Below, piece after piece: positions 22,101-34,558 of a stretch of DNA of 64,000 nucleotides. Source of the stretch: Symsagittifera roscoffensis (Eukaryota; Xenacoelomorpha; Acoela; Convolutidae). The notes below the pieces were generated by a model. The model had not been told where the DNA came from. It did no database searches and was given only the letters and a program-made list of their open reading frames with translations. Within the stretch, counting starts at the first letter, position 1. Every line of letters starts with the position of its first letter. Location: assembly GCF_963678635.1 (NCBI RefSeq), contig NC_087069.1, positions 46,642,276 through 46,706,275 on the forward strand, given 5' to 3'. Position numbers and translations under genes: made by a program.

Positions 22101-23020
22101 GAACACGGGGTAAAATTGAATCATCTTGACAAAACTTCTACTGTTTTGCTTCAAATTTGTATACGCTGTTCTTATTACCAGCTTTGTATTATCATAACCA
22201 GCTTTGTTATTATTACCAGCTTTGTATAACGTCATTTTTAGCTTTTTTTTCAAAAAATTGCCTGTGGGGCACAAATTTTATTTACAAAATAGGGTCATTT
22301 TAGTTTTTTTTCCTAGAAAACCCGGCAAATCCCCCCTCCCTAGAATTTTTTTTTCGAAAAACCGCCCCTCCTAGAAAAATTTCTTGGCTGGTAATTGTTG
22401 CGCTCTGTATTTTGCATCCAGGAAACTTGGCTCACAATCTCACAATTGACTGCTGACGTTAGAAAGTTTTTTGGTAGCGAAGTCACGTCTGCAACTGACT
22501 TTTATTAGCGCTCAAAAAATTTCAATTGTTCTCATTCAATAGCTTTCAATTGGAATAAAAGAACTCTTCTTTCATTGTTTTGTGTCATTAACATATAAAA
22601 TTCAAAAGTTTCTGCAGTTTCAAGAATTCTACCTTCAGTTTTTTTTGTAAGCCTGATCCAATGCTAAGCAGTGTAACAATGAGATTTGCTCAGAGCTTAA
22701 AAAGTTCTGAGTATCGAAGATCCCGAGAGATTTATGCTAGTAGCATCTAAACTGTTGCCTAAATTTTTTTTATGGGAAAGATACAGTAACATTGTATGTT
22801 TTGTAAATTGTAAGCGGATTCCTAATTAAGGACGCTCCCTTTGTCCTTCTCTTGTTATTTCTTTCTCTTTGAGAAAGGAATCCAGGAACATACAGACACA
22901 GAATTGTGAGCCTATCCTGTGCATAGTTTGGCCTCGTAATGAATCTCGTTTTCAGTTGAAAAGCAATTTTGTAACGCCTGTCAACCTAAAAAATTACAAC
23001 GGTAAGGAAATCATGCATTA
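22100..23020. other. No gene seen
   Basis: There is a short tandem run of TATTATCATAACCAGCTTTG-like repeats near 22,180-22,230 and a C-rich patch near 22,330. No coding region is supported. Confidence 0.35.
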
Positions 23021-23022
23021 CT

Positions 23023-23497
23023 GTTTCGACTTTGCTAACGAAAGTAACGGAATATTTGTGATCGGGGTGGTTTTTTCTTCAGACAACCTTCGACTTTTTA
23101 ACTAGCCGTTTTTGACAAATTTTTTTTATATCATTCGAAAAGTATTGTTGTCTTGAGTTGAATTTGAAAAGATATTTCACAAGTGATTATTTTTTATAAA
23201 GTTATGGGGTTTGAAGATTGACATTTTGGCCAATTTGGGACAATTAACGCGCTATATATCTTAGAAATTGTTCCAAATTGGTTGAAGAAAGCTTATTTGC
23301 CATAATTGATTTGTTACTAGGAGCAAAATCTATCATTTTGTACTTTAAGTGGCGTGTTTGGGGATAATTTGCACATAAAATCTTAAAAATTCATTTTGAT
23401 TTATTACGTTAATTTTTTTTCATTATTACTGCTCCATAGATTTTAAGACGCAGCCAGAACATTCAGGGCTTCACCCTGATACGAGCAGTCTTATGTT
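23023..23497 (+). mobile_element. Helentron-like non-autonomous element, copy 3
   Basis: The 5' end is GTTTCGACTTTGC, followed by the family block GTAACGGAATATTTGTG. The 3' end is CATTCAGGGCTTCACCCTGA, then TACGAGCAGTCTTA. It is shorter than copies 1 and 2: the middle CpG-rich palindrome is reduced to TTAACGCGCTATATAT. Confidence 0.6.
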
Positions 23498-23531
23498 TAT
23501 TTCAGCACCTTACTCATTACAGCATAAGTTT

Positions 23532-24002
23532 TAAAACAGGACTGCCCGTATCAGGGCGAAGCCCTGAATGTCCCGACTGCCTTACAATTTCTATGAAGCA
23601 TTGTTCACTTTATAACAATTGATGAATTAAAAATCACACCATATATGAAGTGAAAGACTTCGCTTTAGTAACCTAGCATTTATGGCAAATAGCCTAAATC
23701 AATCAATTTGGAATGAATTTTTAGACGGATTAAATCTCTGCATACACGTTAATAGCGTCAAATATATCGCGCGTTAATTAGAAATTTGTCAAAATTGCCC
23801 CATAACTCTACAAAACCCCCATAACTCTACAAAAAATCATCACAGGTGAAATACCTTTTTAATGTTGAGCTCAGGGAAACAACACCTTTCGGTTGATATA
23901 AAATAATCTGTCAAAAACAGCTAGTTAGAGAGTCGAATTTTGCCTGAAGAAACAAACCAGCCCGAGCACAAATATTCTGTCACTTCGTTCGAAAATTGGA
24001 AC
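23532..24002 (-). mobile_element. Helentron-like non-autonomous element, copy 4 (inverted)
   Basis: Reverse orientation. It starts with AAAACAGGACTGCCCGTATC, then the GGGCGAAGCCC hairpin, and ends near 24,002 with the complement of the family 5' end. It lies tail-to-tail with copy 3, only about 35 bp away, so the pair forms a large imperfect palindrome. Confidence 0.6.
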
Positions 24003-25710
24003 AGAAAATCTTTTTAACGAGTTAAAATTAGTTATGTTGTAAACATGCAGTTGAAATTGTTTTTACTTAGAATGATAATCAATCTGTTAGGACTAAATGT
24101 AATTTAGCTATAGTCGGAAATTTTTTATCTTGACTGATAAAATTTGCTAAAAACTCAACAGCTAAAAACTCAATTTTGTTGAGCAAAATTCGATGTTTGG
24201 GAATCATTTATTGAAAAAATTGGGTCAATTTGGTGGTGCTGTGAACTCTTGAATTATAATTGTAGAAAAAAATTGCCTATAGAATAGTTACAAAAAGCAC
24301 CATTTGTCTTCTCGTCTTCCCTGATCTACTATTTGTGACTTTAACTTAAGAGTCAGATTTGAGTCTGACATTAAGAGTCAGGTTTGCAAAGAACTGATTT
24401 ACAAAAATGCAAATCAGTTGTATATTATAGAAGTTTCTAAGAACAATTTAAATAAACTGGAAAATTTGGATCCACTTGGAACATTTGTTACCTAATTATT
24501 GCTTTTGAATATCGCATACAACAAACGGATTTTTTAAATAAAAACTTGAACCTTATGTGCACTTATGGAATAAACGACATAACAGACTGGTTACCCACCT
24601 AATAGCTGGCGTATCTCAATAGTTTAGTTTCTCCGCTGTTTGCTGTCCAGGTTGCCATGGCATATCGCAAAAATACCAAAATCGCCTAAATTTTGACGAT
24701 GTGAGGCCGTTATGAAAGATGAGACTGGTATAAAAGACAGGTCAAAAAAGTCTGAGATTTTTTCTCAAAAATTTAGGAGTTCAAACCTCATCGATATTAA
24801 CACACTCGACGGTTTTATCTGGTGTAACTATTTTTTGTATGAGAGTCATTGAATGGGAGCAAACGTATATATATATTTAAATAAACGAAATATCAGCCGA
24901 TTTAATTTATGTTATTTAACTCTTGGTTACTTCGGAAATAAAAAGCTCATAAAAAATTGATACTCTTTTTGGGTAAATTTTTCTCAATTCTGTACATATT
25001 TCACGACACTTGAACATTGCCTAAGATTTTTTTTGATCTTTAAGAAAAGTTCAATTGGTCAGCAGTAATTGTTTAAAATTGCTTACTAAAATCGGCTCGC
25101 TTACGCTTAGCAGTTGATTTTAAATAAATGCGTACGTGCATAAATAATGTCACTTAACTATTTTTTTAAGAGGTTTGTGGTCATGAAGCAAAACTGAAAA
25201 AATTGTTGCCAAGTACAACGATTTCTTTTTGGGCTCAGTACTTATTTGCACAACGGAGCCCGCACGGTAAAAATGTTTTGAAACGAATTTGAAAAAAAAA
25301 ACAGCAAAGCATGTACAGAAAGTAAGAACCAAGTTCAAATCAATTTATAATGATCTATCATTAAAAAAGAGAATATCGAATCAAGTAATTTGTTCGTTAC
25401 AGCTTTTTATGATGCATATATGTAAATTTAATTTCACTTCAATCCAGCTAAAATGGTTAGCATCAACTTTTAGAGGCCTGGAAATTCAGCCTAATTTTTC
25501 AGTCTAGATCAATTATAAAGAATTTGAAAAATTTTAACTATAAAATCATATCGATTCAAAAACATTTTTTTATCAAGAGATTCAGTGAAGCATCTTTAGG
25601 AATTAATCAGTATTTTTCAATCCTTCAAATTTTTGTAGTTTGTTTGTTGTGCACAAAGTCTTCTAAATAATTGTTATTTTTTTGTAGGAAACAAAAAATT
25701 ATAAATAATA
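24003..25710. other. No gene seen
   Basis: AT-rich. Frames at 25150-25338 (minus) and 25289-25507 (plus) show no motif. Confidence 0.4.
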
Positions 25711-25712
25711 TG

Positions 25713-25860
25713 AAACAAGGCCGCGCATATCAATCGGAGCCCTGACTGTTCCTTCCGACTGCTTCATAACGCTTCGATAAAAATGTTCAATACAAGAACA
25801 AAAAAAAAATAAAAGTCGAAAAAACAGCACCAGAGCACAAATTTTATATCATTTTTTTTC
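25713..25860 (-). mobile_element. Helentron-like element, degenerate internally deleted copy
   Basis: Recognisable by AAACAAGGCCGCGCATATC, GGAGCCCTGACTGTTCC and CCGACTGCTTCATA (a decayed 3' end), then AGTCGAAAAAACAGC and GAGCACAAATTTT (the 5' end in reverse). Most of the interior is missing. Confidence 0.4.
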
Positions 25861-27090
25861 AAAATTTGGAAAAAAAAGTATTGTCTGTTAACAATTCATG
25901 TTTTGCACAAACTTTTGGCGCATAATGAATATCGAAACGTTAATTATATTCTGAAATTAAATGTAAAGGCAAGCTATGATCAAATTTTGGAACTTGTATC
26001 TGGTTGAAAAGCCTACGACATTACTACGAGCTTTGGCAAACTATGAGACACTGCTATAACTAAAGTATATCAGTTAAAAATTTTGTTAATTACTTTATTA
26101 TTGAAAGTTGTCGTCTTGGTACTGATCAAATCTGATAGGATTTCAAGATTTCCTGAGGGTCAATTTTTTGCGGTCATCTATCAATAATCAGAGCTCTAAC
26201 TTTTTTTTGGAACATGCCGGTCCATTTTTTTGTAATATGTCCTGAAACACAAAGACTGAAAATTTTATCAGATGAGAAAGCCAATAAGTTAAGCTGCATC
26301 GAAATTGCAGATTAGACTACGTATTTATCACGTAAATTAAACCGTTGAATTTCACACAGTATTATAACAAAAAAAAGTAATATTTTGAATATGGCTATAA
26401 GGCCTCTACTTTCACTAGTTGAAAGTTGTGGTCTGATTTTGGTTATCATGAAAAATCCAGATATAATAACTTTGAAATCAAAAAATACTTTCTTTACGTT
26501 TTTTTCTTCTGTGCAATAAGACTAAATCTGGAACGGGTAATAAGCGAATTTTCGAAACTTTTACTTAAACATTTTTTCGAAAGTGTTTGTTTGTTCATAA
26601 ATCTGGATCGACGAGTAAAAGGAAAAACAAAAAACTGTTTACTCGTAACATAACAAACGTTTGTATAAATGCAAAGCAAAGGTCTTTTATTCAGGAAAAG
26701 ACGGCAACAAAATCATCCAAAAATTTCAATAAACAATTTTGAAAAACTTAGAATTTCGTACGGAAAAAATGCTGGTCATACATTTATTATTCACTTTTTC
26801 ATAGGTTAATTGGTGGAATTGAATGAGGATTTTTTTTTCGCGTGGAAGTCAACCCGAGAAAACACAGACAGAAGGAACAAAAGCCATTAACGTTGTCAAA
26901 AAACTATTAACCTAGGTGGAGTTGGGTAGGTGGGGGTACGGTAAGTGAGAGGGGCTTAGGTGAGATGAGTTGGTGACAATAGGTGCAAAAATATGGTTTT
27001 GCTAAATTTAACTAAATGTGAATTGGCTTAGAATTGTGTAGGCTGCGTGTAATGCAAAAAAATCCTAAATTTTGGTGAAAATTTGGGAAA
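25861..27090. other. No gene seen
   Basis: AT-rich. A G-rich patch (GTGGGGGTACGGTAAGTGAG) lies near 26,930. No coding region is supported. Confidence 0.4.
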
Positions 27091-27094
27091 AAAT

Positions 27095-27290
27095 ATAGAC
27101 ATTTTAATCCATTATAATCCATTATAATGATTTTTAAACGGAAAATAATTGATTTTAATTTCGTAAAATAATGGGTTTTAAGGGATTATATTTGATTATG
27201 TGGTCCCAAAGTGTAATTATAATCGATTTTATTGCCATCATTGAAAATCGATTATAGTAGATTATTATCCATTGAACCTCACTGCATTAT
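27095..27290. repeat. AT-rich inverted-repeat cluster (TAATCCATTATAATC type)
   Basis: Several short near-palindromic units occur: AATCCATTATAATCC, TTATAATCGATTTTATTG and AAATCGATTATAGTAGATTA. Similar sequence recurs near 57,445-57,530 and 63,715-63,790. The style resembles the subterminal repeats of some hAT elements, but no terminal repeats were found here. Confidence 0.4.
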
Positions 27291-27831
27291 AATGCTTCAT
27301 TTGAAGGAAAATTCGACACTGCATGCATAGGTTCTCTAGAACTTCTAAACTTAGAAATAAAACTGATTGAAACAAATCAAGTCTTAGGAAAATTTGATAA
27401 ATTTTAACCACACAAAAACACTTTTTTTGGCCGGCAAAATTTAAAATTATCCTATCAGAATGAATCAGCACTCGAAAAAATGCAAGACCCTTTTAATTTT
27501 CTCAATATATATCTAACAAATTCTCCGGAGAAAGTACAAAAGTATACAGTTGTCATAAACTGCACAGACCTGTTTTTATCTTAAAAGACGCAATATTTTT
27601 TTTTAGCTTGAAGTTTATTCTCTTGAAAATGGACGGCTAAAGACTTGAAACGGCAACTAAAAGCGTTTCAGTTTTTATTTGAAACTATTTTTTCGCAAGC
27701 TTTGTTACAAAATAGCTCATTTCAAACTAATAAATAAACATCAAATCTTTCAAAATGAAGCCAAGTTTTTCTTGAGAGTGAGTTATATTAGGAACATTTG
27801 AGTCAGTTCTGTTTTAAGAGAGTCTCAGTTT

Positions 27832-27837
27832 TTTATT
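27832..27837 (-). promoter_or_regulatory. Polyadenylation signal of the lectin-like gene
   Basis: AATAAA on the minus strand about 40 bases past the stop codon at 27,877. An ATTAAA lies just before it. The position fits the 3' end of the four-exon gene. Confidence 0.55.
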
Positions 27838-27876
27838 TTATCTTTTAATAAATAAGTTTTTGCTGAGACCTTCTGT

Positions 27877-28234
27877 CTATAGCGCAAGATCACATATCAA
27901 AACTCTGTTCTGTTCTTCACGATTCGAGCAACTAACTTCATCAATTGATTCGGCATAGTATAATCCAATGCCAATCAAACAATTTTTTTCGGAGTGTTCT
28001 TTGTATGGATCAAATGGTCCTATCGCTTTCTGCAACTCTTTCGGCATTTTAGCTCCACCGTAAACAGACCCCCAGATTTCGCCAAAACCTCCAACGATAA
28101 TATCAGTTCCCCTGACGACCATCTTCAGTTTTTCATATCCCAACCAGTACCTTTTTCGTCCAAGTTTAGGAGCAAAAAAAGTTTCAACTGAACGTATTTC
28201 GTTATGAGTCATCGGGCTGAACAGTTCAGCATTC
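27877..28234 (-). CDS. C-type lectin-like domain, second half and C-terminus (last exon)
   Basis: The minus-strand exon follows a strong acceptor (TTTTCTTTGTTTTTAG) and contributes one base to a split Lys codon whose first two bases end the exon at 37,968. It encodes NAELFSPMTHNEI, then KRYWLGYEKL, EIWGSV, KNCLIGIG, DEVSCS and VLICDL before TAG. These match the alpha-2 end, the W-x-G-Y core and the last three conserved cysteines of a C-type lectin-like domain. The EPN/QPD and WND calcium and sugar-binding motifs are not seen, so sugar binding is doubtful. The protein is probably secreted or extracellular. The preceding intron is 9.7 kb and holds a gypsy element in the opposite orientation. 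Confidence 0.82.
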
Positions 28235-28239
28235 CTAAA

Positions 28240-29190
28240 AACAAAGAAAACTGTGCAGTTTTTGTCGAAACCGAAAACCAAAAATTTTGATCATGTTTTT
28301 TCTTTTCATCTGTTTAGTTGAACTCATTTTTTTTGTTTTAATTTGATTTTCATAAAAAAACTGAAGTTTTTAAAAAAATTCAGCAGCACTTTTGATGGTT
28401 CTTTAAGTCTTCATTACGAAGAATTTTTTAAAGGAAAATTGTGTCTTCATTACGAAATTGGTCCTTTAGGGAAATCACTTTTGATTTGTTTTGTCAGGTT
28501 GAATTACATACATCATCACGGTATGTTTATGTAAAATTTTGCCTTAAAAGTTGTCAGGGTTAAAGTTGCGACTTCCTCTTGGCAGTTTTAACAATTTGCA
28601 ATGATTGATCAAATTTTTGTTTGAAAAATATATAACAAAAATTAATTTGACTGATTACTTCGAAATTAAAGAAAACGTCAAAACATCAAAGATGTCCGGA
28701 ATCAATCACACTGGAATTTGTATTGAAATTAATTTTTTAAACAAGAAAAGAGAATACATGTGATCAATTTTGAACACACAGTTTTTCCTTCAAATCTTAT
28801 TTTAATATATTAGAAATAACTGGTCAAAATTATTTTCAAAATACGCTTCAAAAATGTTATTTGTCTGATCAAGGAAAGAGCAAGGAAACGCCAAAATCCT
28901 AACCCATTTTATTGAAATGGATATTTTTTAAGCGAGAAGTTTTTAGAATCAGCTTTCAATATTCTGGTCACAATGAACTCCGTAGTTATTTTTATTTACG
29001 ATAATTGATCTAGTTAATCAATTTTGCCTGATTATTGACATGATTAATGAAGGGAAACTTTTAGGCAATCAGAATCGTTAGAAATGCCGAATGGTTAAAT
29101 GACTTTTGCACAAAACCGAAGTTATTATTAACAGAAAATAAGTTTTACCAGCACAACAGACCGTGCAGATATACAATAAAAATTTAATTC
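28240..29190. other. Intron of the lectin-like gene, no other feature seen
   Basis: AT-rich intronic sequence next to the last exon. The frame at 28343-28534 has no motif. Confidence 0.5.
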
Positions 29191-29195
29191 TTATT

Positions 29196-29730
29196 GTTTG
29201 GACTTTCGTAACTAAAGTAACGGAATATTTGTGCTCGGGGTGGTTTTTTTTTCTTCAGACAAATTTAGAAATTTTAACTCTCCATTTTTCACAGAATTTT
29301 TTTAAATCACTCTGAAGTTGTCCTGAGCTTAAATTTGAAAAGTTATGTCACCTGTGATAACTTTTCATAGAGTAATGGGGGTTTAAACATTGCCGTTTTG
29401 GCCAATTTGGGATAATTAACGCGCGATATATTTCGCGCTATTAACGCGTAAGCGGAGATTTAATCCGTCCTAGAAATCGTTCCAAATTGGTTGAGAGAAG
29501 TTTTTTTTTGCCATAATTGATCTGTTACAAGCAGCGAAAATTATTTTCTTTTTTAAAAATGCGTGTGGGGATGATTTTCACAAAAAACTTCAAAGTTAAA
29601 AGAAAAAAAATTTTTCATTTCAATTTGTTACGTTTAATTTTTTTAATGTTATTTCTGCTCCATAGACCTTAAAAGGCAGTCGGAACATTCAGGGCTTCGG
29701 CCGGATATGCCGGATACGAGCAGTCTTCTT
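29196..29730 (+). mobile_element. Helentron-like non-autonomous element, copy 5
   Basis: The 5' end is GTTTGGACTTTCG, followed by GTAACGGAATATTTGTGCTC. The central TTAACGCGCGATATATTTCG block is intact. The 3' end has AGTCGGAACATTCAGGGC, but the hairpin is altered by a short insertion (GGCCGGATATGCCGGATACG). It is intronic and antisense to the lectin-like gene. Confidence 0.6.
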
Positions 29731-30873
29731 TTAATTTCTTAAACATTGATTTTTGGATTGTTCCAAGACTAACTTTCCAGTTCAAAGTTATGTGGTTTTT
29801 ATATATCTGCTTACCTTCTAAGCCGTAAAAATTAGTTTCAACGGCCTGGAATTATTGGCTTTCTAATAAATTTTTGTGTTTCTCTTAAAATTTTGAGTAC
29901 TCAGATCTGATTCGCTAAAACTAATTGAGAATAAATTTCCAAATGTTGGTCTTTTCATCATAATGGACCCCACTATTAACGACAAGAATGACCCAAAACG
30001 TCAAAAAATGTTCATTCGATCAATTGGAAAACTTATGGAAAACTTATTTCTGTTGAAAACAAGTTTGATTTGAAAACTAACTTAATGGGTATTGCCGAAG
30101 GTTCTGAGCTGTAAATTCCTCAGAGAGCATTGAAAGGAGAAACACTAATTATTTTCACTAATTATTTATTAATAATACAAAAGCATCCTTTGAAGCAAAT
30201 TCAAAAACAAAAAAATTTGACCCTGGATATAGAAGAGTTACAGATAGCGGCCGCGACCCACCCCTCTTCCTAATTCCACCGTCAAACTTTCTTATCTATG
30301 AGTTTGCTTGAAAAAAGGTTTTCGTATTCTTACTAAATACTAAGTGAAAACAAATATAAACAATGCATAGACGGCAACTTTTCACAGAGCTTCGACCTCT
30401 TCAGCGGCCAAAGTGTTACAATTGTTTTTTTTTCTACAACATCAACTTTCTGGCAAAAGGCCCAGAAATTTTTTCCAAACCTTTTTCCAAATCTGGAATT
30501 CTATACACGTTGCCTGTTTTTTTTAAATAAAATTGTCGGTGATTATGTTTTTGTTGAAATGACATATGGGATCGGCCGTTTTATCTCTTTTTTAGGTGAC
30601 TTTAGAGTGCTTTACCAAGCTTGTAATAATTCCAAAAATCATTAGTAATTAACGCAAAATAAAATTGGTTTTTTGCATTTTTGTGAGGCATTGTTTTTGT
30701 ATGCATTTTAATTACCTAAATTAATGGTTTATTTCATTTTTCTTTAGTAATACGGTTCATTTTAACGACCCTACTCTATGCTCAAATGAAAAACCCAAAT
30801 TTTCTTCCTCTACGGGGGGGCCGAATTGTACATTTGATGCGCCACATGTGTAATAAATTCATCGTAGTCACCC
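29731..30873. other. Intron, no gene seen
   Basis: AT-rich sequence up to the left gypsy LTR. It contains no recognisable motif. Confidence 0.45.
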
Positions 30874-31213
30874 TGTCATGAGGTGACCTTCGGTACCTCG
30901 CATTTAACGTGTTCTTTTGCAGTATTTTTGCAGTATGTTAGGTTATGCAGGGTATAGTTAGGGTATTTTTGCAGTATGCAGTATGTTGAACTTTTAGTGT
31001 ACTCTTTGTGTCACTCTTTAGTGTAACTGCATCGAAGTTAGATATTGCAATTTTTTTTTCACTTAGCTATGTCCAAAAATCATTTCTTCATCTATGTTAA
31101 ATTAATACCGTGTATCTGATTTATTTATCCTGAAACCAATTATCTATTTAGTTAAATAATTTACATTTCACTTTACAACCAAGTTTTGAGTCCGAATTCC
31201 TCAGCAAATGTCA
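30874..31213 (+). repeat. Left LTR of the gypsy element
   Basis: Starts TGTCATGAGGTGACCTTCGG and ends GCAAATGTCA. It shares GGTACCTCG, TTTAACGTGTTCTTTTGC, ACCGTGTATCTGATTTATTT and TTTACAACCAAG with the right LTR. A GCAGTATGTTAGG-like tract is expanded here compared with the right LTR. Confidence 0.85.
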
Positions 31214-31237
31214 TGGCGCAGAAAGCAGTTCCTGTGA

Positions 31238-32280
31238 ATGAGGACGACTGACCTGTTAGGAATCCCTACTTTCTGGGCGAAACCGTCGGTTAACCCACCG
31301 TTTTTGTGGGAGTCGTGGGTTGGTCAGTTTTTCTTAGCAGTTGGCCTTAAAGATAACATTAACGATCCACCGGAGATGATTGATGAACCTCCTCCGAAAC
31401 CAGAAACCATTGGCACTGGAGAAGATGCAGCGGATGCAAACGCTAGAGTCCTCCAAGATCTAGAGCCGTCCGAAGAGTTAACGAGTTGAATATAGAGCGT
31501 AGGAGGAAAGGACCAAGAGCCAGTCAAAACTGGTTCTTTCACGAGGCGGAAGCTTCGCTAAAGTCACGTTTGTTTTTCTCGCTGAGTAACGAAGGCAAGA
31601 GGCGATTTGCGGACTCGTTTCTACACACGGATATCGGTGTTACGTCTTTCAGGGATTTTCACACTAGTTGTGAAACGTTGTATAAAGTAGAACGTGATTA
31701 TACAGTTGAACGGATCAAGTTATGTAATACGGTGTTTATGTTGGATAACGACACTTTTTCATTTTTTATGCTCGGTTAAAGGCAAAAGTCGCCTTATGTA
31801 ATTGGCCGAAAGCCCAAGAGAGGGGAATCCTTAGAGACGTTTTCATAGGGAGGATTCGAGACGTGGACGTTCAACAACAGCTCATTAAAGCCAAGACGGA
31901 CTTGGATAATACTTTTAACTCGCGTTGAAATGTGGGAAAGGAGCTAGCACATCCGCTCAATTTCAGAAAATACTTCCTCACATTCAATATTCGAATACCA
32001 ATAAAGTTAAGCAAGAACCAGCTTTTCTATTCAGCCGGCCGTCCAGAAGAAAGCGCGATGTCCCTCAGAAACAAAGGAAACGTCAAAACAACCAAGGCAA
32101 CCAAGTTAATAAATCTTGTTACTTATGTAGCAATCCTTTCATTCCAGTTCACAGGAAGTCCTGCCCAGCTCCTGAGTTGACGTGTAATCTTGTTAAGAAA
32201 CGTGGAAATTTCGCAAAGTGTTGTAACTCGTCAAAACGGAGGGTGAATTTGCTTCAAGCAGAGGAGGAAGTGCCTAGCCA
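31238..32280 (+). pseudogene. gypsy gag remnant
   Basis: Three frames together give an N-terminal PTFWAKPSVNPPFLWESW and VGQFFLAVGL, a middle part (31486-31779) and a basic C-terminal part (31925-32280). The latter holds CYLCSNPF, HRKSCPAPELTC and KRGNFAKCC, a degraded double zinc knuckle. In the second finger the His of the usual G-H-F-A-K is Asn. Gag packages the element RNA. At least two frameshifts and several stops near 31,780-31,925 disable it. Confidence 0.7.
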
Positions 32281-32379
32281 CGCAGTGGACTGTAGCTTCA
32301 TCGATGTTGAAAATGTTAGTGAACTAGGGTATGGAGTTTTCCAGTTACAAGATACAATACAGATCAACAGCATCGAATT

Positions 32380-32733
32380 GCTCAAGTCAGCTGGGGGAAA
32401 ACCTAGGAGTCTTAGCATTCAACTCCGGTCAGAACCTAGTTTGTTTATTCTACAATAAATACCCGAAGCTCGGTCTCATTCCTCAACAAACGTACCTTCA
32501 ATCTTTTACTACCACGAAATCTGTCTGTTCACTTTCGGGATATTGTGAGGGATCTAATAGAAACCACTTATGTGGATTATATTAAGCGCCCCATTCGCTT
32601 ATTAGGCTCAATCACAATTCCTGTCTCGCCCAATGGTTGGAAGGTTGAAGATGTCACTTTCCTTATCTCTGAAAATCGAACACGCAATCCTCTTCATGGT
32701 CTAGATCTTCATGAGAAATTGGGCCTGGCGTGA
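32380..32733 (+). pseudogene. gypsy aspartic protease remnant
   Basis: The frame reads LAFNSGQNLVCLF at the place where retroviral-type proteases have Asp-Ser/Thr-Gly, so the catalytic Asp is Asn (codon at 32,421). After a frame change come RLLGSITIPVSPNGW and NPLHGLDLHEKLGLA, which resemble the C-terminal protease block. The protease would cleave the polyprotein; this copy could not. Confidence 0.6.
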
Positions 32734-32929
32734 CGATGACCCAGGTGAGGGCTGAAACTATTCATCTTCTTACGTACACGACGGATAACCCAATATCGGA
32801 GTACTGGAACTCGTATTTTGCCAAACGTTACGCTCATGTCTTAAATCGTTTGGGTCGATCGGAGAACCTTAAAGTGTATACGCATTTCAAAGTACCTCTT
32901 CTTTCTCGGCAAGTAAAATGACGTTAAGT

Positions 32930-33640
32930 TCCGATACACATTCAGTACAGGGTAGGGGCGAAATCAAGATTTTGGTCAAAAAAGGATATATCGAAAAACT
33001 GGACATTTTACGACTGATCATTTTATAGCACCCATTGTGCTGACCACCAAGAAGGGTGGTTCAATTAAACTAACTCTTAATGCCAAGCCGATGAACGCAT
33101 AAATCTGGAGGAATAAGTACCAGATGCCTAATATGCATGAGCTTATTGATTCGGTGGCTCACATCATTACCAAAGATGTTCCTGGCAAGATTTGGTTCAT
33201 TTCCTTGGACTTAAAGTATGCCTTCAGCCAGTTGCCTTTATAGTCAGTTACTGGTAGTCATCGCAATTTCAGCATCTTGAGTGGCGAAGCTACGGGGGTG
33301 TACAGATCTAAAACTGGGTTTTATGGCTCAACTGATATGCCAACTGAGTACCAGAAGGTAATGGATTGTACCTTAGATGGCGTTATTTGTTATTTGGACG
33401 ATATCCTGGTGGTCACGAAAGGCGATGTAAAGAATCATAATTCTCTTGTAGAGGTGGTGATGAACAGACTTAGCGCTGAGGGCTGGGCGCTAAAGTTCAG
33501 TAAGTGCGAGTTTTCGATGATCAGTTAACTTGGTTGGAATATGAAATCAATGAGGACGGTTACTCTCCTAAATTTTCGAAAACTGAGGAGATTCAATCAC
33601 TCAAGCTCTTTACACACCCACACTTTATGAATATCATTAA
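32930..33640 (+). pseudogene. gypsy reverse transcriptase
   Basis: The order of blocks is IVLTTKKGGSIKLTLNAKPM, ISLDLKYAFSQLPL (first catalytic Asp), TGVYRSKTGFYGSTDMP, YLDDILVV with both catalytic Asp residues (33,391-33,402), and LKFSKCEFSM. A stop follows LPL at 33,241, another occurs after PMNA, and a frame change near 33,510 leads into WLEYEINEDGYSPKFSKTEE. The catalytic residues survive although the frame is broken. Confidence 0.85.
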
Positions 33641-33654
33641 TCTGATTCCCAGCC

Positions 33655-34060
33655 TCTTTCATTATGACTCTTCTAAGAAACCCAGAATTAATTGCGATGC
33701 TAGCCATAATGGATTAGGAGCTTGCCTTGAGCAAGAGGTCCAATTGATGTCTGGGCACCAATTGCTTTTGCCTGTCGGTTCTCTAATAACGCGGACGTAA
33801 AGTGCAGTACAATTGAATAAGAATTTTTGGCAATTTTCTGGGCCTGTGAGCAATTTCGAACATACTTTCTAAGCAATCGTTTCCAAATATTGCCCGATCA
33901 TAAAGCTATAATTTCTGCTTTAAATGAATACTACAATAACAAGTCATATCAGTGGCCGATAGGTTGTTACCTTTTGATTTTGATGTTGTTCATGTCCCTG
34001 GAGCTACCCTAGGCACTGTTGATTACATGTCTCGTTACCCTACTTATACCACCCCTCTAC
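33655..34060 (+). pseudogene. gypsy RNase H domain
   Basis: INCDASHNGLGACLEQ carries the first catalytic Asp. EFLAIFWACEQFRTYFLSNR and PDHKAIISALN follow, then, in another frame, LPFDFDVVHVPGA and TVDYMSRYPT, the typical C-terminal block before the integrase. The tether between RT and RNase H looks deleted: the SKTEEIQSLK segment runs too soon into the RNase H start. Confidence 0.75.
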
Positions 34061-34558
34061 CTTCTCAATACGTTGAACTTTTTGTTGTCAAGTCTATTGA
34101 GGCTTTTATTAACGCTTTAAATGTTATTAATTCCTCCAGCCAATCAGAGAGAAGATCTTCATCCGCAAGAGGGCGTCGCGTTCGTAGCGAGGGAAGCCTT
34201 CCTTCCTCCAAGTCATCGTCATCCTCCGGTAATGGGCGTCGGTATAAATACTCAATGGCGTAACCAAATCAAAACGCGCTATACAAATTCAACAATCTAA
34301 TTCCTCATCGCAAAAGGGCATCGCGTTGTGCTCCGATCGAGCTGTCCAATCAAATACCACTATGCTAAATAAAAATCGCAGTCCTAAAACTCTCGTTCAA
34401 AATCATTGTCTCCGTCCTGAAGCTTTACGAATCAATCACTCTATGTTAAATCTACATCGAAATTTCTCAATTATGAACTTACCTCAACCACCGGATACTG
34501 AAATCAATGATCTCAATAATACTAATACTAATGTCTCTATTCACTCTAATACTATAGG

